Source: Microlunatus soli (GTDB lineage Bacteria > Actinomycetota > Actinomycetes > Propionibacteriales > Propionibacteriaceae). Taken from it: DNA of 64,000 nt. The stretch lies in the NCBI RefSeq assembly GCF_900105385.1, contig NZ_LT629772.1, positions 4,464,001 through 4,528,000 on the forward strand. The letters are read 5' to 3'. A program made the position numbers and the translations under genes. This document shows, piece by piece, positions 1 to 9,817 of the stretch. The notes beneath the pieces are model-generated. The model was not told the DNA's origin. It made no database searches and saw only the letters and a program-made list of their open reading frames with translations. Position 1 is the stretch's first letter, and every line of letters starts with the position of its first letter.

Positions 1-795
1 ACCGAGGTCGGCGGCCAGGTTCTCGTATTCGGTCAGTGCGTCACGATGGCTCTCCAGCGCATCCTTGGCGCGACCCTCGTAGCGCCGTACGCCGTCGCGT
101 TCCTTCTTCAGCACGCCACCGAGCAGGCCACCGTTCAGCGGCGACCACGGGATCACGCCGAGGCCGTAGTGCTGCGCCGCCGGGATCACCTCGCGTTCGA
201 TGTCGCGGACGATCAGGTTGTAGAAGGACTGCTCGCTGACCAGGCCGACGAAGTTGCGCTTCTCGGCGGCGGCCTGGGCCTGGGCGATGTGCCAACCGGA
301 GAAGTTCGACGAGCCGACGTAGAGGATCTTGCCCTGACCGACGGCGACCTCGCAGGCCTGCCAGATCTCCTCCCACGGGGTTTCCCGATCGACGTGGTGG
401 AACTGGATCAGGTCGATGTGGTCGGTCTGCAGCCGCTTCAGGCTCTCGTCGATGGCCCGGCGGATGTTCAGCGCGGACAGCCTGCCCGAGTTCGGCCAGC
501 CGGCTTCCGGGGCACCCTCGTACGGCATGTCGCCGTAGAGCTTGGTGGCCAGCACGGTGCGCTCCCGCCGGCCGCCACCCTGGGCGAACCAGCTGCCGAG
601 GATCTCCTCGGTCTTGCCGACGCTGACCTGCCGGCCGTAGACGTTGGCGGTATCGAAGAAGTTGATGCCGACACCGTGCGCGGTGTCCATGATCTTGTGC
701 GAGTCGGACTCCGACGTCTGCGGACCGAAATTCATCGTGCCCAGGCAGAGTCGCGAGACGGAGAGGCCGGTACGGCCCAGATGCGTGTACTCCAT
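1..795 (-). CDS. Aldo/keto reductase, 3' end beyond window
   Basis: NADPH-dependent aldo/keto reductase, a cytosolic TIM-barrel oxidoreductase; the substrate cannot be told. 265 codons are visible and the C-terminus lies beyond the left edge. The N-terminus (MEYTHLGRTGLSVSRLCLGT) is typical of the YajO/Tas-like branch. The AKR catalytic tetrad is present: Asp48 and Tyr53 in FFDTANVYG, Lys85 in VLATKLYG, and His123/124 in QFHH. The GSSNFSGW segment that follows is also family-typical. The ATG at 793-795 is preceded by GGAAGG at a 9-base spacing, so this gene uses a Shine-Dalgarno site. It is divergent from the lipoprotein gene on its right, and nothing nearby ties it to a pathway. Confidence 0.9.
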   Translation of the reverse strand, partial: MEYTHLGRTGLSVSRLCLGTMNFGPQTSESDSHKIMDTAHGVGINFFDTANVYGRQVSVGKTEEILGSWFAQGGGRRERTVLATKLYGDMPYEGAPEAGWPNSGRLSALNIRRAIDESLKRLQTDHIDLIQFHHVDRETPWEEIWQACEVAVGQGKILYVGSSNFSGWHIAQAQAAAEKRNFVGLVSEQSFYNLIVRDIEREVIPAAQHYGLGVIPWSPLNGGLLGGVLKKERDGVRRYEGRAKDALESHRDALTEYENLAADLG

Positions 796-913
796 GACGA
801 GCAGCCTTCCGCAGCCCGATCGATTAGTCCAACAGTGAAAAGTGCTGGAATTCAGAACCCGTATCGATCACCGGACGGCCGCACCTGGACCGCGGACCGG
901 GCACCCTGGAGGG

Positions 914-1387
914 ATGCGACCTCCGTTGCCGCGTCTGACCGCGGTCCTGCTGCTGCTGGCGATGACGGCAGGCTGTGCGCTGGTCGACGGCAGGTCCGAG
1001 GTCGGTCGGCTGCTCACCTCGTGGTCACAGGCCGACGACCAGCGGATCACCACGGTGTCGATCGACGGCACGGTGGTGCTGGCCGACGATGCGGACCGGC
1101 AGCGATTTCTGGACCGGTTGCCCGACGAGTTGGACCGGTCCGCGGTCGAGGCGGCCGACCTGGACAGCGGCTTCCTGGTGCTCGGCGGCTACGGCAAATG
1201 CATGCAGCGCAGCCGGGTCTGGATGGACACCGATCGGACCGCGGTCTGGTTCGAGGTCTATGTGCCGCGCAAGCTCGAAGGCGTCAACTGCGGCTGGTCG
1301 CCGTTCACCATCGACGTCTGGCTGGTGCCGCGGGAAGAATTGCGGACGACACCTGCCGACCGGCTGCGGAACGGCGAACCCGGCTGA
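914..1387 (+). CDS. Putative lipoprotein of unknown function
   Basis: A 157-residue protein I do not recognise. From the ATG at 914 it starts with a short basic region, a hydrophobic run (LTAVLLLLAMTAGC) and a lipobox-like AMTAGC with Cys21 as the predicted lipidated residue, so it is probably an exported lipoprotein. Two further cysteines (in GYGKCMQR and GVNCGW) could form a disulfide outside the cell. The start was chosen for the signal peptide; GGAGGG directly abuts the ATG with almost no spacing, so the start is not certain, and a GTG at 842 is in frame. It lies 51 bases before ahcY with no visible functional link. Confidence 0.6.
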   Translation: MRPPLPRLTAVLLLLAMTAGCALVDGRSEVGRLLTSWSQADDQRITTVSIDGTVVLADDADRQRFLDRLPDELDRSAVEAADLDSGFLVLGGYGKCMQRSRVWMDTDRTAVWFEVYVPRKLEGVNCGWSPFTIDVWLVPREELRTTPADRLRNGEPG

Positions 1388-1425
1388 ACCGGATGTTCCG
1401 AGTTCCGATATACGCGCGCGCGGCT

Positions 1426-1431
1426 TAGGGT
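1426..1431 (+). promoter_or_regulatory. -10 element (TAGGGT) of leaderless ahcY
   Basis: TAGGGT lies exactly 7 bases before the ATG at 1439, so transcription should start at or next to the start codon. The same bases could also act as a weak AGGG ribosome site. Confidence 0.5.
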
Positions 1432-1438
1432 GACACCC

Positions 1439-2878
<1,440 letters not shown>

Positions 2879-2888
2879 TCTCCCAACT

Positions 2889-3731
2889 GTGGTGAAGAAG
2901 TACGTCGAACCGCCGGGCAACGGTGCTGAGATTCCGTTGCTCGGCGGTGACGTCACCGAGGGGCTGGTCCGGGTCGGTGACACCGTCCGCCGTCCACCGG
3001 TCGACAACTCGCCACTGGTGATCGCCGTGCTTGATCATCTGGAAGCGGTCGGCTTCGCCGGTGCGCCGCGCTTCCTCGGCGTCGACGACGCCGATCGACT
3101 CGTGCTGAGCTACCTCGACGGTGAGGTCGCGGGCCGTCCCCGGCCGGACTGGATCGCCGATCAGGATCGCCTGCAGTCGGTCGCCCGGCTGCTGCGATCC
3201 TTCGACGACGCCATGATCGACTTCGGATTGCCCGACATCACCGGCGAGATCAATCCCGACCCGCCCGGGATCCCACCGCCCCGCAGCTATCCCGCGACGT
3301 TCATCGGGCATCGCGACGTGACACCGGAGAACGTCGTCTTCCGCGACGGCCGCGCCGTCGGTCTGATCGATTTCGACCTGGCCCGGCCGTCGACCCGGAT
3401 GCAGGAGGTCCAGGGGGCGCTGGTCTACTGGGCGCCGATCGCCGACCCGGCCGATCGTGATCGGCTGCTGCAGGACGTGGACGTGTTCGCCCGGGCGCGC
3501 ACCTTCGTCGACGCGTACGGGCTTGATGATCATGATCGCGCCGATCTGGTCGAGGACCTGCGCTACGGCACCGAACGGTCCTGGCATCTGATGCGCGATC
3601 GGGCCGAGCGGCTCGGCGGTGGCTGGGCGCGGATGTGGGACGACGGCATCGGAGACCAGATCCGGCGTCGCGGCAGCTGGCTCGAGGAGCACGGTGAGCG
3701 GCTGACCGCCGCGTTGGTCGAGGGTCGATGA
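2889..3731 (+). CDS. APH-family phosphotransferase
   Basis: Aminoglycoside-phosphotransferase/choline-kinase fold protein of 280 residues. The Brenner catalytic motif HRDVTPENVVF sits near residue 141 and the metal-binding LIDFDLA near residue 160. The N-lobe VRVGDTVRRP segment is shared with the related gene at 44108-44857. The substrate is unknown; members of this broad family in soil actinobacteria often phosphorylate small metabolites rather than antibiotics. It starts with GTG (2889, or 2892) 10 bases after ahcY and overlaps the next gene by ATGA, so it is probably translationally coupled to the methyltransferase. Confidence 0.8.
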   Translation: MVKKYVEPPGNGAEIPLLGGDVTEGLVRVGDTVRRPPVDNSPLVIAVLDHLEAVGFAGAPRFLGVDDADRLVLSYLDGEVAGRPRPDWIADQDRLQSVARLLRSFDDAMIDFGLPDITGEINPDPPGIPPPRSYPATFIGHRDVTPENVVFRDGRAVGLIDFDLARPSTRMQEVQGALVYWAPIADPADRDRLLQDVDVFARARTFVDAYGLDDHDRADLVEDLRYGTERSWHLMRDRAERLGGGWARMWDDGIGDQIRRRGSWLEEHGERLTAALVEGR

Positions 3732-4717
3732 CAGAGCTGCCCGGCGATCTCGCGCAGGCGCTGGTCCGCGAGACCCGGCGCAGTAACCATGATCAACTCG
3801 GCAGCACCACCGGACGGTTGATCGACCGCTATCAGGCCGACCGGCCGGCCCGGCCGGGGGAACCGATCATGGCCGGCGACCTCGAGGCCCGCGCCTACGC
3901 CGCCTACCGGATGCCGGCGACCTACGCGGCCATCGCCGCCGTCCTTGATCAACTTCCGGACGCCGGCGAGATCGGCAGCCATCTGGATGTCGCGGGCGGC
4001 ACCGGGGCGGCGTTGTGGGCGGTTGCCGACCGGTGGCCACGGCTGCACACCCAGACCGTGCTGGAGCAGGCACCGGCTGCGATCGCGCTGGGGCAGCGGT
4101 TGGCGGCGGCCGCCGACCAGCGTTCGGTCCGGGGAGCGCGCTGGCAGCCGACGGTGCTGACCGGCGCGACGACCCTGCCGACGGCGGACGTGATCACCGT
4201 CGGCTACCTGCTCAGCGAGATCGAGCCGGTCCTGCAGCAGCAGGTGGTGGCCGCCGCTGCCGCCGCAGCCGGACAGCTGTTGATCATCGTCGAGCCCGGC
4301 ACCAAGAACGGCTATCGACGGATCATCGCCGCCCGGGATCAGCTGATCGCCGCCGGGATGCGGATCATCGCCCCCTGCCCGCATGATCACCGCTGTCCGT
4401 GGAGCGGTCAGGATCGGGACTGGTGTCACTTCGCTGCCCGGGTGAATCGCAGCGCAACCCATCGACGCGCCAAGGGTGCCGAGCTCGGCTACGAGGACGA
4501 GAAGTTCAGCTATCTGGTGGCGGTGCCGGCCGCGTCACCGCTCCGCCCTGCCGCCGGCCGGGTGCTGCGGCACCCGCGGCAGCCGAAGGGGCGAGTGCTG
4601 CTGGAGGTCTGCCGATCCGCCGGCGACATCTCCGACCTCACCGTCGCCAAACGCGACGCTGGTGACTACAAGGCCGCCCGACGTACCGACTGGGGCGATC
4701 CCTGGCCCCCCACCTGA
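3728..4717 (+). CDS. Rsm22-like SAM-dependent methyltransferase
   Basis: Predicted SAM-dependent methyltransferase of the Rsm22 family, whose mitochondrial members assist small ribosomal subunit assembly; the bacterial substrate is not established. Of 329 residues, a SAM-binding LDVAGGTGAA lies near residue 88, and a Cys/His cluster from about residue 217 (CPHDHRCPW, then DWCHF) is the family metal or Fe-S binding signature, followed by RAKGAELGYEDEKFSYL. It shares an ATGA overlap with the upstream phosphotransferase, and the ahcY product that removes SAH is encoded just upstream. Its stop codon lies inside the arm of a large hairpin. Confidence 0.8.
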   Translation: MTELPGDLAQALVRETRRSNHDQLGSTTGRLIDRYQADRPARPGEPIMAGDLEARAYAAYRMPATYAAIAAVLDQLPDAGEIGSHLDVAGGTGAALWAVADRWPRLHTQTVLEQAPAAIALGQRLAAAADQRSVRGARWQPTVLTGATTLPTADVITVGYLLSEIEPVLQQQVVAAAAAAAGQLLIIVEPGTKNGYRRIIAARDQLIAAGMRIIAPCPHDHRCPWSGQDRDWCHFAARVNRSATHRRAKGAELGYEDEKFSYLVAVPAASPLRPAAGRVLRHPRQPKGRVLLEVCRSAGDISDLTVAKRDAGDYKAARRTDWGDPWPPT

Positions 4718-4802
4718 CCCGTTCCCGCGCACTTTTGCTGTCCCCGCGCACGTCCTACTCTCCGCGAGGCCATCAAAAGTGCGCGGCAAGGGGGCGGGTC
4801 AG
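4714..4802. terminator. Hairpin between convergent genes, probable bidirectional terminator
   Basis: Nested inverted repeats: an outer pair CTGACCCG (4714-4721) with CGGGTCAG (4795-4802), and an inner perfect 13-base pair CCGCGCACTTTTG (4725-4737) with CAAAAGTGCGCGG (4774-4786). The outer arms contain the stop codons of both converging genes. The short T and A runs at the stem would serve either strand, though the 36-base loop is long for an intrinsic terminator. Confidence 0.55.
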
Positions 4803-5503
4803 GGGCCGGCCAGCGTCTGGGACGCCGAGCCGGCCTGCTTGAACGCTGCCGCCCGGCTGTGGCCGGCCAGGCAGCCGCGCATCGTCAGCAACGCCGTGTA
4901 GTAGTCGATGTAGCGGAAACCGTAGGTCTCACCCCGGGCGAAGGCCTGGCCCTGGATCGCTGCCCGCCACACCTCGAACGGCTCGTCGGGGATCGGCACG
5001 TACGTGTCGGGGACGAATCCGTCGGCATCCTCCCAGTTCTCCGCATGCAGGAAGCGGCCGATCCCGTGGCGCGGAGCATCCGTCGGCAGCGTCCCGTCGT
5101 CGGTCGGCAGCGAGGCCAGGAAGCGGGCCCGTTCGGCGAGCTGGGCGGCGTGTTCATGATCACGATGAATGCTCCGGTTCCAATGGGCGATCAACACGTC
5201 CGGAGTGGTCTCGCGGATCAGCGCGGCCAGCCGACCGGCGACCTCGTCGGTGACCTCCAGGAAACCGTCACTGATGTCGAAGACGTGGAACTCGGCACCG
5301 ATCGCGTCGGCGAACGCCTTGCCTTCGTCGACCTTCTGCACCCGGTAGTCGTCCGGAGTCATCCTGGGATGCCCGCGTTCGCCGTAGGTGAGGGCGACGA
5401 TGATCGCCCGGCCGCCGTCCAGGACGGTCTTGGCCAGGGTCGGTCCGGCGGTCAGATCCATGTCGCCGATGTGTCCGCCGACGGCGAGCACCGTGCTACT
5501 CAT
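4799..5503 (-). CDS. PIG-L family deacetylase (LmbE-like)
   Basis: Zinc-dependent N-deacetylase of the PIG-L/LmbE superfamily, which includes GlcNAc-PI, GlcNAc-inositol (MshB) and bacillithiol-pathway enzymes. The usual AHPDDE signature appears as GGHIGDMD near residue 10: the first zinc-ligand His and Asp remain, but the Asp usually assigned as general base is Gly. The later zinc His is probably in NRSIHRDHEHA. At 234 residues it is normal length. It lies 64 bases after the importer genes on the same strand with its own ribosome site (GAAGGA, 8 bases before the ATG), so the substrate is likely the sugar brought in by that importer, perhaps an N-acetylated amino sugar (inference). Confidence 0.8.
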   Translation of the reverse strand: MSSTVLAVGGHIGDMDLTAGPTLAKTVLDGGRAIIVALTYGERGHPRMTPDDYRVQKVDEGKAFADAIGAEFHVFDISDGFLEVTDEVAGRLAALIRETTPDVLIAHWNRSIHRDHEHAAQLAERARFLASLPTDDGTLPTDAPRHGIGRFLHAENWEDADGFVPDTYVPIPDEPFEVWRAAIQGQAFARGETYGFRYIDYYTALLTMRGCLAGHSRAAAFKQAGSASQTLAGP

Positions 5504-5542
5504 CGAAGTCGTCCTTCTGTTGGGTGTTGGTGGTATCTCGGG

Positions 5543-5574
5543 TCAAGATCATTTTCGGGCTCAAGATCATTTCA
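5543..5574. repeat. Short direct repeat TCAAGATCATTT
   Basis: TCAAGATCATTT occurs twice with an 18-base period, spanning the stop codon of the permease gene and the gap before the deacetylase gene. Function unknown. Confidence 0.5.
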
Positions 5575-6457
5575 TGCCCGACATCACGATGCCGCGGACG
5601 TAATAGCGCTGGAAGGCCAGGAACACCACCAGCACCGGGATGGTGCTGATCACCAGGCCGGCCATCACGATCGGCATCGTGCGGTTGGGGTCCAGGAATC
5701 CTTGCAGGAGTTGGACGCCGACCGGCAGGGTCATCAGGTCAGGGTTGGCCGAGGAGATCAGCAGGGTCCAGATGTATTCGTTCCACTGCCCGACGAAGGT
5801 GATCAGCGCGAGCGTGGTGGCCACCGGCCGGATCTGCGGCAGGATGATCCGCAGCCAGAGTTGGAACTCGCCGGCGCCGTCGATCCGGGCCGCCTCGAGC
5901 AGCTCGTCGGGGATGCCGATCATGAACTGCCGGACCAGGAAGATGCCGAACCCGTTCACCGCGAACGGCAGGATCAGCGACACGATGCTGGTGGTCATGC
6001 CACCGTCGCCGCCCCGGCCGAGGAGGTTGTTGCCGCCGACCAGCGGCCAGTTCAGCATGATCATGAAGTCCGGGATCAGCAGCAGGAACGGCGGCAGCAT
6101 CATGGTGGCCAGGATGAACCGGAACAGCACCGAACGACCGCGGAAGCGGAGCTTGGCCAGTGCGTAGCCGGCCATGCTGGAGGTGATCAACACCAACAGG
6201 GTGACCGAGACGGTGACGATCACACTGTTGGCGAACAGCCGGCCAAGATCGAGTTGGGAGAAGGCGAGTCGATAGTTCTCCAGATCGAAATTCTTCGGCA
6301 GCAGGTGATAGGGCAACAGCCCGTACTCGTCGGGTCCCTTGAACGAACTCATCACCATGTCCAGGAAGGGCAGCACCATGGTGACACCGCCGGCGATCAC
6401 CACCAGATAGGCCAGCCAGCCCAGCCGCAACCGGCGACTGCCCGCAAACCTGCTCAC
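5567..6457 (-). CDS. Sugar ABC transporter permease (MalG type)
   Basis: Inner-membrane permease of a CUT1 carbohydrate importer, 296 residues with about six membrane spans. The family EAA loop is present as EAARIDGAGEFQLWLRIILP, the contact site for the ATPase. No ATPase gene is in this cluster, which is common for actinobacterial CUT1 systems that share an MsiK-like ATPase encoded elsewhere. The GTG start overlaps the preceding permease stop as GTGA, with AGGAG upstream. It partners the permease and binding protein encoded upstream. Confidence 0.92.
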   Translation of the reverse strand: MSRFAGSRRLRLGWLAYLVVIAGGVTMVLPFLDMVMSSFKGPDEYGLLPYHLLPKNFDLENYRLAFSQLDLGRLFANSVIVTVSVTLLVLITSSMAGYALAKLRFRGRSVLFRFILATMMLPPFLLLIPDFMIMLNWPLVGGNNLLGRGGDGGMTTSIVSLILPFAVNGFGIFLVRQFMIGIPDELLEAARIDGAGEFQLWLRIILPQIRPVATTLALITFVGQWNEYIWTLLISSANPDLMTLPVGVQLLQGFLDPNRTMPIVMAGLVISTIPVLVVFLAFQRYYVRGIVMSGMK

Positions 6458-7425
6458 GACGTCTCCTCCCCGCCGAGCCGGGCGATCCAGAGCTGGATCA
6501 GGGTGATCACGAAGATGATCACGAACAGCACCATCGCCATCGCGCTGGCCGTTCCCCAGGCGCCGAATTTGAACGCCTGCTGATACATCTCGAAGGCGGC
6601 GACGTTGGTGGAGTTGATCGGTCCGCCGTCGGTGGTCATCACGATGATCAGCGCGAAGGACTGCAGACCGCCGATGAACTGGGTGATCAGCACGAACAGC
6701 AGCGACGGCCGTAGCAGCGGCAGGGTGATCTGCAGGAAGGTGCTGAAGGTCCCGGCGCCGTCCAGTGCCGCGGCCTCGTAGTAGGTCTGGTCGATGCCCT
6801 TCAGGCCGGCGGTCAGGATCAGGACCGCGGTGCCGATCGAAGCCCAGGCTTGGACCACGGCCACCGACGGCAGGGCGATGTCGGGATCGCTGAGAAAGCC
6901 GATCGAATTGACGCCGAGGCGGTTCAACAGTCCGTTGATCAACCCGGCCGGCTGATACATCATCTTCCAGACGTTGCCGATCGCGACCACGGTGGCGACC
7001 ACCGGCAGGAAGTAGACGGCCCGCCAGAATCCCTGGAACCGCAGCCGGTCGATACAGCCGGCGACGATGATCGCACCGACGGTCGCCATCGCCACCGCGC
7101 CGATCGCGAACAGCAGCGTGTTGACCAGGATCGGCGCGACGAAGGTGCTCCGCGGGCTGAGGATCTCGGCGAAGTTGTGCAGCCCGGTGAAGTCGATCCG
7201 GGACAGGTCGAAGCCGGTCCAAGTGGAGAACGCCAGTACGGCGGCGAAGCCGAACGGCAGCACCAGGAACACGGCGAAGAAGGCCAGTGCCGGCGTCAGG
7301 AACGCCCAGGCGGCCCGGCGTTCCCGGCGCAGCGCGATCGGCAGGCCGCGCGACCGCTGGGTGGTCTCGGTGCCGGCTCGGGCACCGGTCAGGGCAACCA
7401 TGGTCTGCTGCTCACTCCCGGACAT
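6454..7425 (-). CDS. Sugar ABC transporter permease (MalF type)
   Basis: The other permease of the same CUT1 importer, 323 residues from the ATG at 7425. A cytoplasmic N-terminus of about 35 residues rich in arginine is followed by six predicted spans, and the EAA loop reads YYEAAALDGAGTFSTFLQ. The ATG overlaps the end of the binding-protein gene by 14 bases; an internal ATG at 7401 (MVALTG) is a possible alternative start that avoids the overlap. It ends in GTGA shared with the second permease, so the two should be made in equal amounts. Confidence 0.9.
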   Translation of the reverse strand: MSGSEQQTMVALTGARAGTETTQRSRGLPIALRRERRAAWAFLTPALAFFAVFLVLPFGFAAVLAFSTWTGFDLSRIDFTGLHNFAEILSPRSTFVAPILVNTLLFAIGAVAMATVGAIIVAGCIDRLRFQGFWRAVYFLPVVATVVAIGNVWKMMYQPAGLINGLLNRLGVNSIGFLSDPDIALPSVAVVQAWASIGTAVLILTAGLKGIDQTYYEAAALDGAGTFSTFLQITLPLLRPSLLFVLITQFIGGLQSFALIIVMTTDGGPINSTNVAAFEMYQQAFKFGAWGTASAMAMVLFVIIFVITLIQLWIARLGGEETS

Positions 7426-8701
7426 CGATCTGGTCGGCCGCCGTGCCCAACGTCTGCGCCGGTGGGGTCTGCTGCACCAGCGTCGTCATCAGCTGGGTGT
7501 GCAGGTCGGTCTTGGACTGGTAGGCGCCGGTGACGCTGGGCTCGGCCATCGCGTAGTCGATCGCCTCGTAGACGGGCTTCAGGTTGGGATCGTCCAGCGA
7601 ACCGGCGAGCTGCTGCGCGTCGTCGGTGCGGGTCGGCAGCTCGCCCATCCCGGTCATCATCGCGTCCATCCCGGTGATGCCCTTCGCCGTCCGATGGGAG
7701 TTCAACCACTGCAGGAACTCCCAGCTGGCGGCTTGGTGCTTGCTCCGTGCGTTGACGCCGAGGAAGAAGCCGTAGGCCAGCGATCCGTGCTGCCCGGCAC
7801 GTGGTCCCGGGATCGGCGCGGTGCCGACGTCGGCGTAGTCCTCGCCCATCTGGGCCTTCAGGCTGCCTAGCCACCAGCCGGCCTGGATGGCCATCGCGAC
7901 CCGGCCGGTGGGGAACTGCTGGCCCGGCGAGATCTCCGGGTGACTGACGCCGGCTGCGACAAGATCATTTTCCAGCTGCAGCGCCGACCGACCGGTCTCG
8001 TTGTCGAATGCGGCCCGGCCGTTGTCGTCCAGGAACTGGCCTCCGGCCGAATCCAGCAGCGACAGATAGGGATGCACGCTCTCGTTGTCGCCGTCCTGGA
8101 TCAGCGAGATGCCCTCGGTCGTGACGTTGCCGGCGCGGTCCTTCCGGCTGACCTTCTTGGCGACCTGTTTCAGCTCGTCCCAGGTCCGCGGTGGCCGGCT
8201 GATCCCGTTCTCGGCGAAGATCTTCTTGTTGTAGAACAACACATAGGTGTTCAGCTCGGTCGGATAACCGTAGATCCGTCCATCGGTGCCGGTCACGGCG
8301 CCACGGGCTGCGGTGTTGTAGTTCTGCTGGATGTCGTCGGCGACAGCTGCCGGCGGCCGGGCCAGCACACCGGATGCGGCAAGGTTGCCGCCCCACAGCC
8401 CGTACGCACTGAGGATGTCTGCTCCGCGGCCACCGGTCTGACGGACGTTGAGCGTTGTCAGCAGATCGGTGAAGTTGACGTACTCGTTGCGGACCTTGAT
8501 GTCGTCGTGGGCGGCGTTCCACCGATCGACCATCTTCTGCAGCTCGGTCTTGGACGGATCGCTGCCGTAGTGACTGAGGATCGTCAGCGTCACCGGTCCG
8601 TCGCCGTCGTCGGTCCGTCCGACGGTGCAGCCGGTCATCGCGACGATCATGATCATCGCGATGATCATCACACCCCGACCACGGCGGCCAGACGTGATCA
8701 T
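7412..8701 (-). CDS. Sugar ABC transporter substrate-binding lipoprotein
   Basis: Extracytoplasmic solute-binding protein of the CUT1 (MalE-like) class, 429 residues. The N-terminus has an arginine-rich stretch, a Met/Ile-rich hydrophobic core and the lipobox VAMTGC, with Cys25 as the lipid anchor. The body shows family features such as ADILSAYGLWG, YGYPTELNTYVLFYNKKIF and TWDELKQVAKK. The gene overlaps the acetyltransferase upstream by ATGA and runs into the permease genes. With NamZ and PIG-L beside it the ligand may be an amino sugar or muropeptide sugar, which is inference. Confidence 0.9.
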   Translation of the reverse strand: MITSGRRGRGVMIIAMIMIVAMTGCTVGRTDDGDGPVTLTILSHYGSDPSKTELQKMVDRWNAAHDDIKVRNEYVNFTDLLTTLNVRQTGGRGADILSAYGLWGGNLAASGVLARPPAAVADDIQQNYNTAARGAVTGTDGRIYGYPTELNTYVLFYNKKIFAENGISRPPRTWDELKQVAKKVSRKDRAGNVTTEGISLIQDGDNESVHPYLSLLDSAGGQFLDDNGRAAFDNETGRSALQLENDLVAAGVSHPEISPGQQFPTGRVAMAIQAGWWLGSLKAQMGEDYADVGTAPIPGPRAGQHGSLAYGFFLGVNARSKHQAASWEFLQWLNSHRTAKGITGMDAMMTGMGELPTRTDDAQQLAGSLDDPNLKPVYEAIDYAMAEPSVTGAYQSKTDLHTQLMTTLVQQTPPAQTLGTAADQIDVRE

Positions 8702-9654
8702 GAGCTCGGTGCGGTCCGCCGCATCACGGTGAAGGTCCGAGTGATGTCGAAGCCGGACTTCAGGTAGAGCCGGCCGGCGGCCGAGGTCGGTTCGGTCCAC
8801 AGGAACCAGGCACTGTGCGCTCCGGCGGCCCGCATTTGCTCCAGGGTCAGGTGCAGCAGCACCTTGCCCAGCCCGAGTCCGCGGCTGGCCGGCAGGACAC
8901 CGAACGGCCCGAAGCGTTCGATGACGTGCTCGTAGGTGCCGAACATCGCCCAGCCGAGCGGGTTGCCGTCCGGATCCCAGGCCATCATGATCCGGTCCAG
9001 CGGCATCCCGTCCAGCACGGCCTCCCGGATGCCGCGGGCCCAGTCGGCGTTGAACTCCGCACCGGCGATGTCGATCAGGCCGACCAGTTCGTCATCGGTC
9101 GGCGGGCCGAACCGGTATCCGGACCCACGCTGCCGATCGATCAGGGCGACGACGTCGTCGGGGATCCGATAGTCCTGCAGCGAGGCATCCATCGCAACGC
9201 AGCGGTACTGGGTCTCGAAGCCGAGGGCACGCAGCAGCCGGTCGGCTGCTGGGTAGCGGTCGGCGTCCAGGCCGGGCAGGAAGTAGTTCGGCGTGTAGGA
9301 GCTGAAGTAGGTCGTGCTGCGGCCGAGATCGGCCAGCCAGTCCAGTGCCGACTGCAGCAACTGCCGGCCGACGCCGTGGCCCCGATGATCGGGATGCACG
9401 AAGAAGAAGGGGATCCAGCCCGCGTCCGGCTGCAGATCGTCACCGCTCTCCGGGATCAGCCGACGGACCGCGTACGCAGCGCCGACCACGGTGCCGTCGA
9501 CCTCGGCGATCTTGAGACCGGCGGGGTCGAAGCTGCGGTCGAGCAGGAACATGTCGCGGAAGCGGCGATACCCGATCGGGTCCTGCGGCGCCGACCTGGT
9601 CCAGCAGGAGGCGAGGTCTGGACCGTCTCCGGCGCGGAACGAACGGATGATCAT
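8698..9654 (-). CDS. Tandem GNAT N-acetyltransferase
   Basis: 318 residues with two GNAT folds. The N-terminal one carries the acetyl-CoA loop FVHPDHRGHGVGRQLL and the C-terminal one GVLPASRGLGLGKVLL, followed by the usual LYLKSGF end. This layout and length resemble mycothiol synthase MshD, but the neighbours point to amino-sugar handling. A GNAT gene (ybbJ) also lies near the namZ/murQ genes of Bacillus subtilis, from memory. The ATG at 9652-9654 was chosen over an upstream start because TACAGT sits 7 bases before it. It overlaps the binding-protein gene by ATGA, so it leads the transporter operon. Confidence 0.85.
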   Translation of the reverse strand: MIIRSFRAGDGPDLASCWTRSAPQDPIGYRRFRDMFLLDRSFDPAGLKIAEVDGTVVGAAYAVRRLIPESGDDLQPDAGWIPFFFVHPDHRGHGVGRQLLQSALDWLADLGRSTTYFSSYTPNYFLPGLDADRYPAADRLLRALGFETQYRCVAMDASLQDYRIPDDVVALIDRQRGSGYRFGPPTDDELVGLIDIAGAEFNADWARGIREAVLDGMPLDRIMMAWDPDGNPLGWAMFGTYEHVIERFGPFGVLPASRGLGLGKVLLHLTLEQMRAAGAHSAWFLWTEPTSAAGRLYLKSGFDITRTFTVMRRTAPSS

Positions 9655-9661
9655 TCCGGGG

Positions 9662-9690
9662 ACTGTATTGATGCCACTCCGCTCGGGCAA
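9662..9690 (-). promoter_or_regulatory. Promoter of the GNAT–ABC importer operon
   Basis: On the minus strand, -35 TTGCCC (9685-9690), a 17-base spacer and -10 TACAGT (9662-9667), which is 7 bases before the ATG. One of the few leaderless promoters here with a recognisable -35. Confidence 0.55.
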
Positions 9691-9750
9691 GAAGTATCCC
9701 GCCGTCCGAGACAAGTGGTGAATATTTACCTCGGGTCGGCAGTGCCCTGA

Positions 9751-9817
9751 GAGCTCAGGGGCCTTCGACAGGCTCAGGAGCCTTCCACGGGCTCAGGAGC
9801 CTTCGACGGGGCCAGGG
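9751..9817. repeat. Three tandem copies of a CTTCGACAGGCTCAG-type repeat
   Basis: Three 19-base units (9761-9779, 9780-9798, 9799-9817) of the form GCCTTCGACAGGCTCAGGA with changes, preceded by the palindrome CTGAGAGCTCAG. The second and third units cover the stop and last codons of the namZ gene, so the repeat supplies the end of that protein. Degenerate copies occur at 21258-21571 and 48500-48513. Confidence 0.7.

Noticed and set aside
1388..1438. Possible SAH riboswitch before ahcY
   Set aside because: The gap is only 51 bases and the -10 element leaves no room for a leader RNA.
2889..3731. Aminoglycoside resistance gene
   Set aside because: The kinase fold is clear, but the family is broad and nothing else in the context points to antibiotics; the same holds for 44108-44857.
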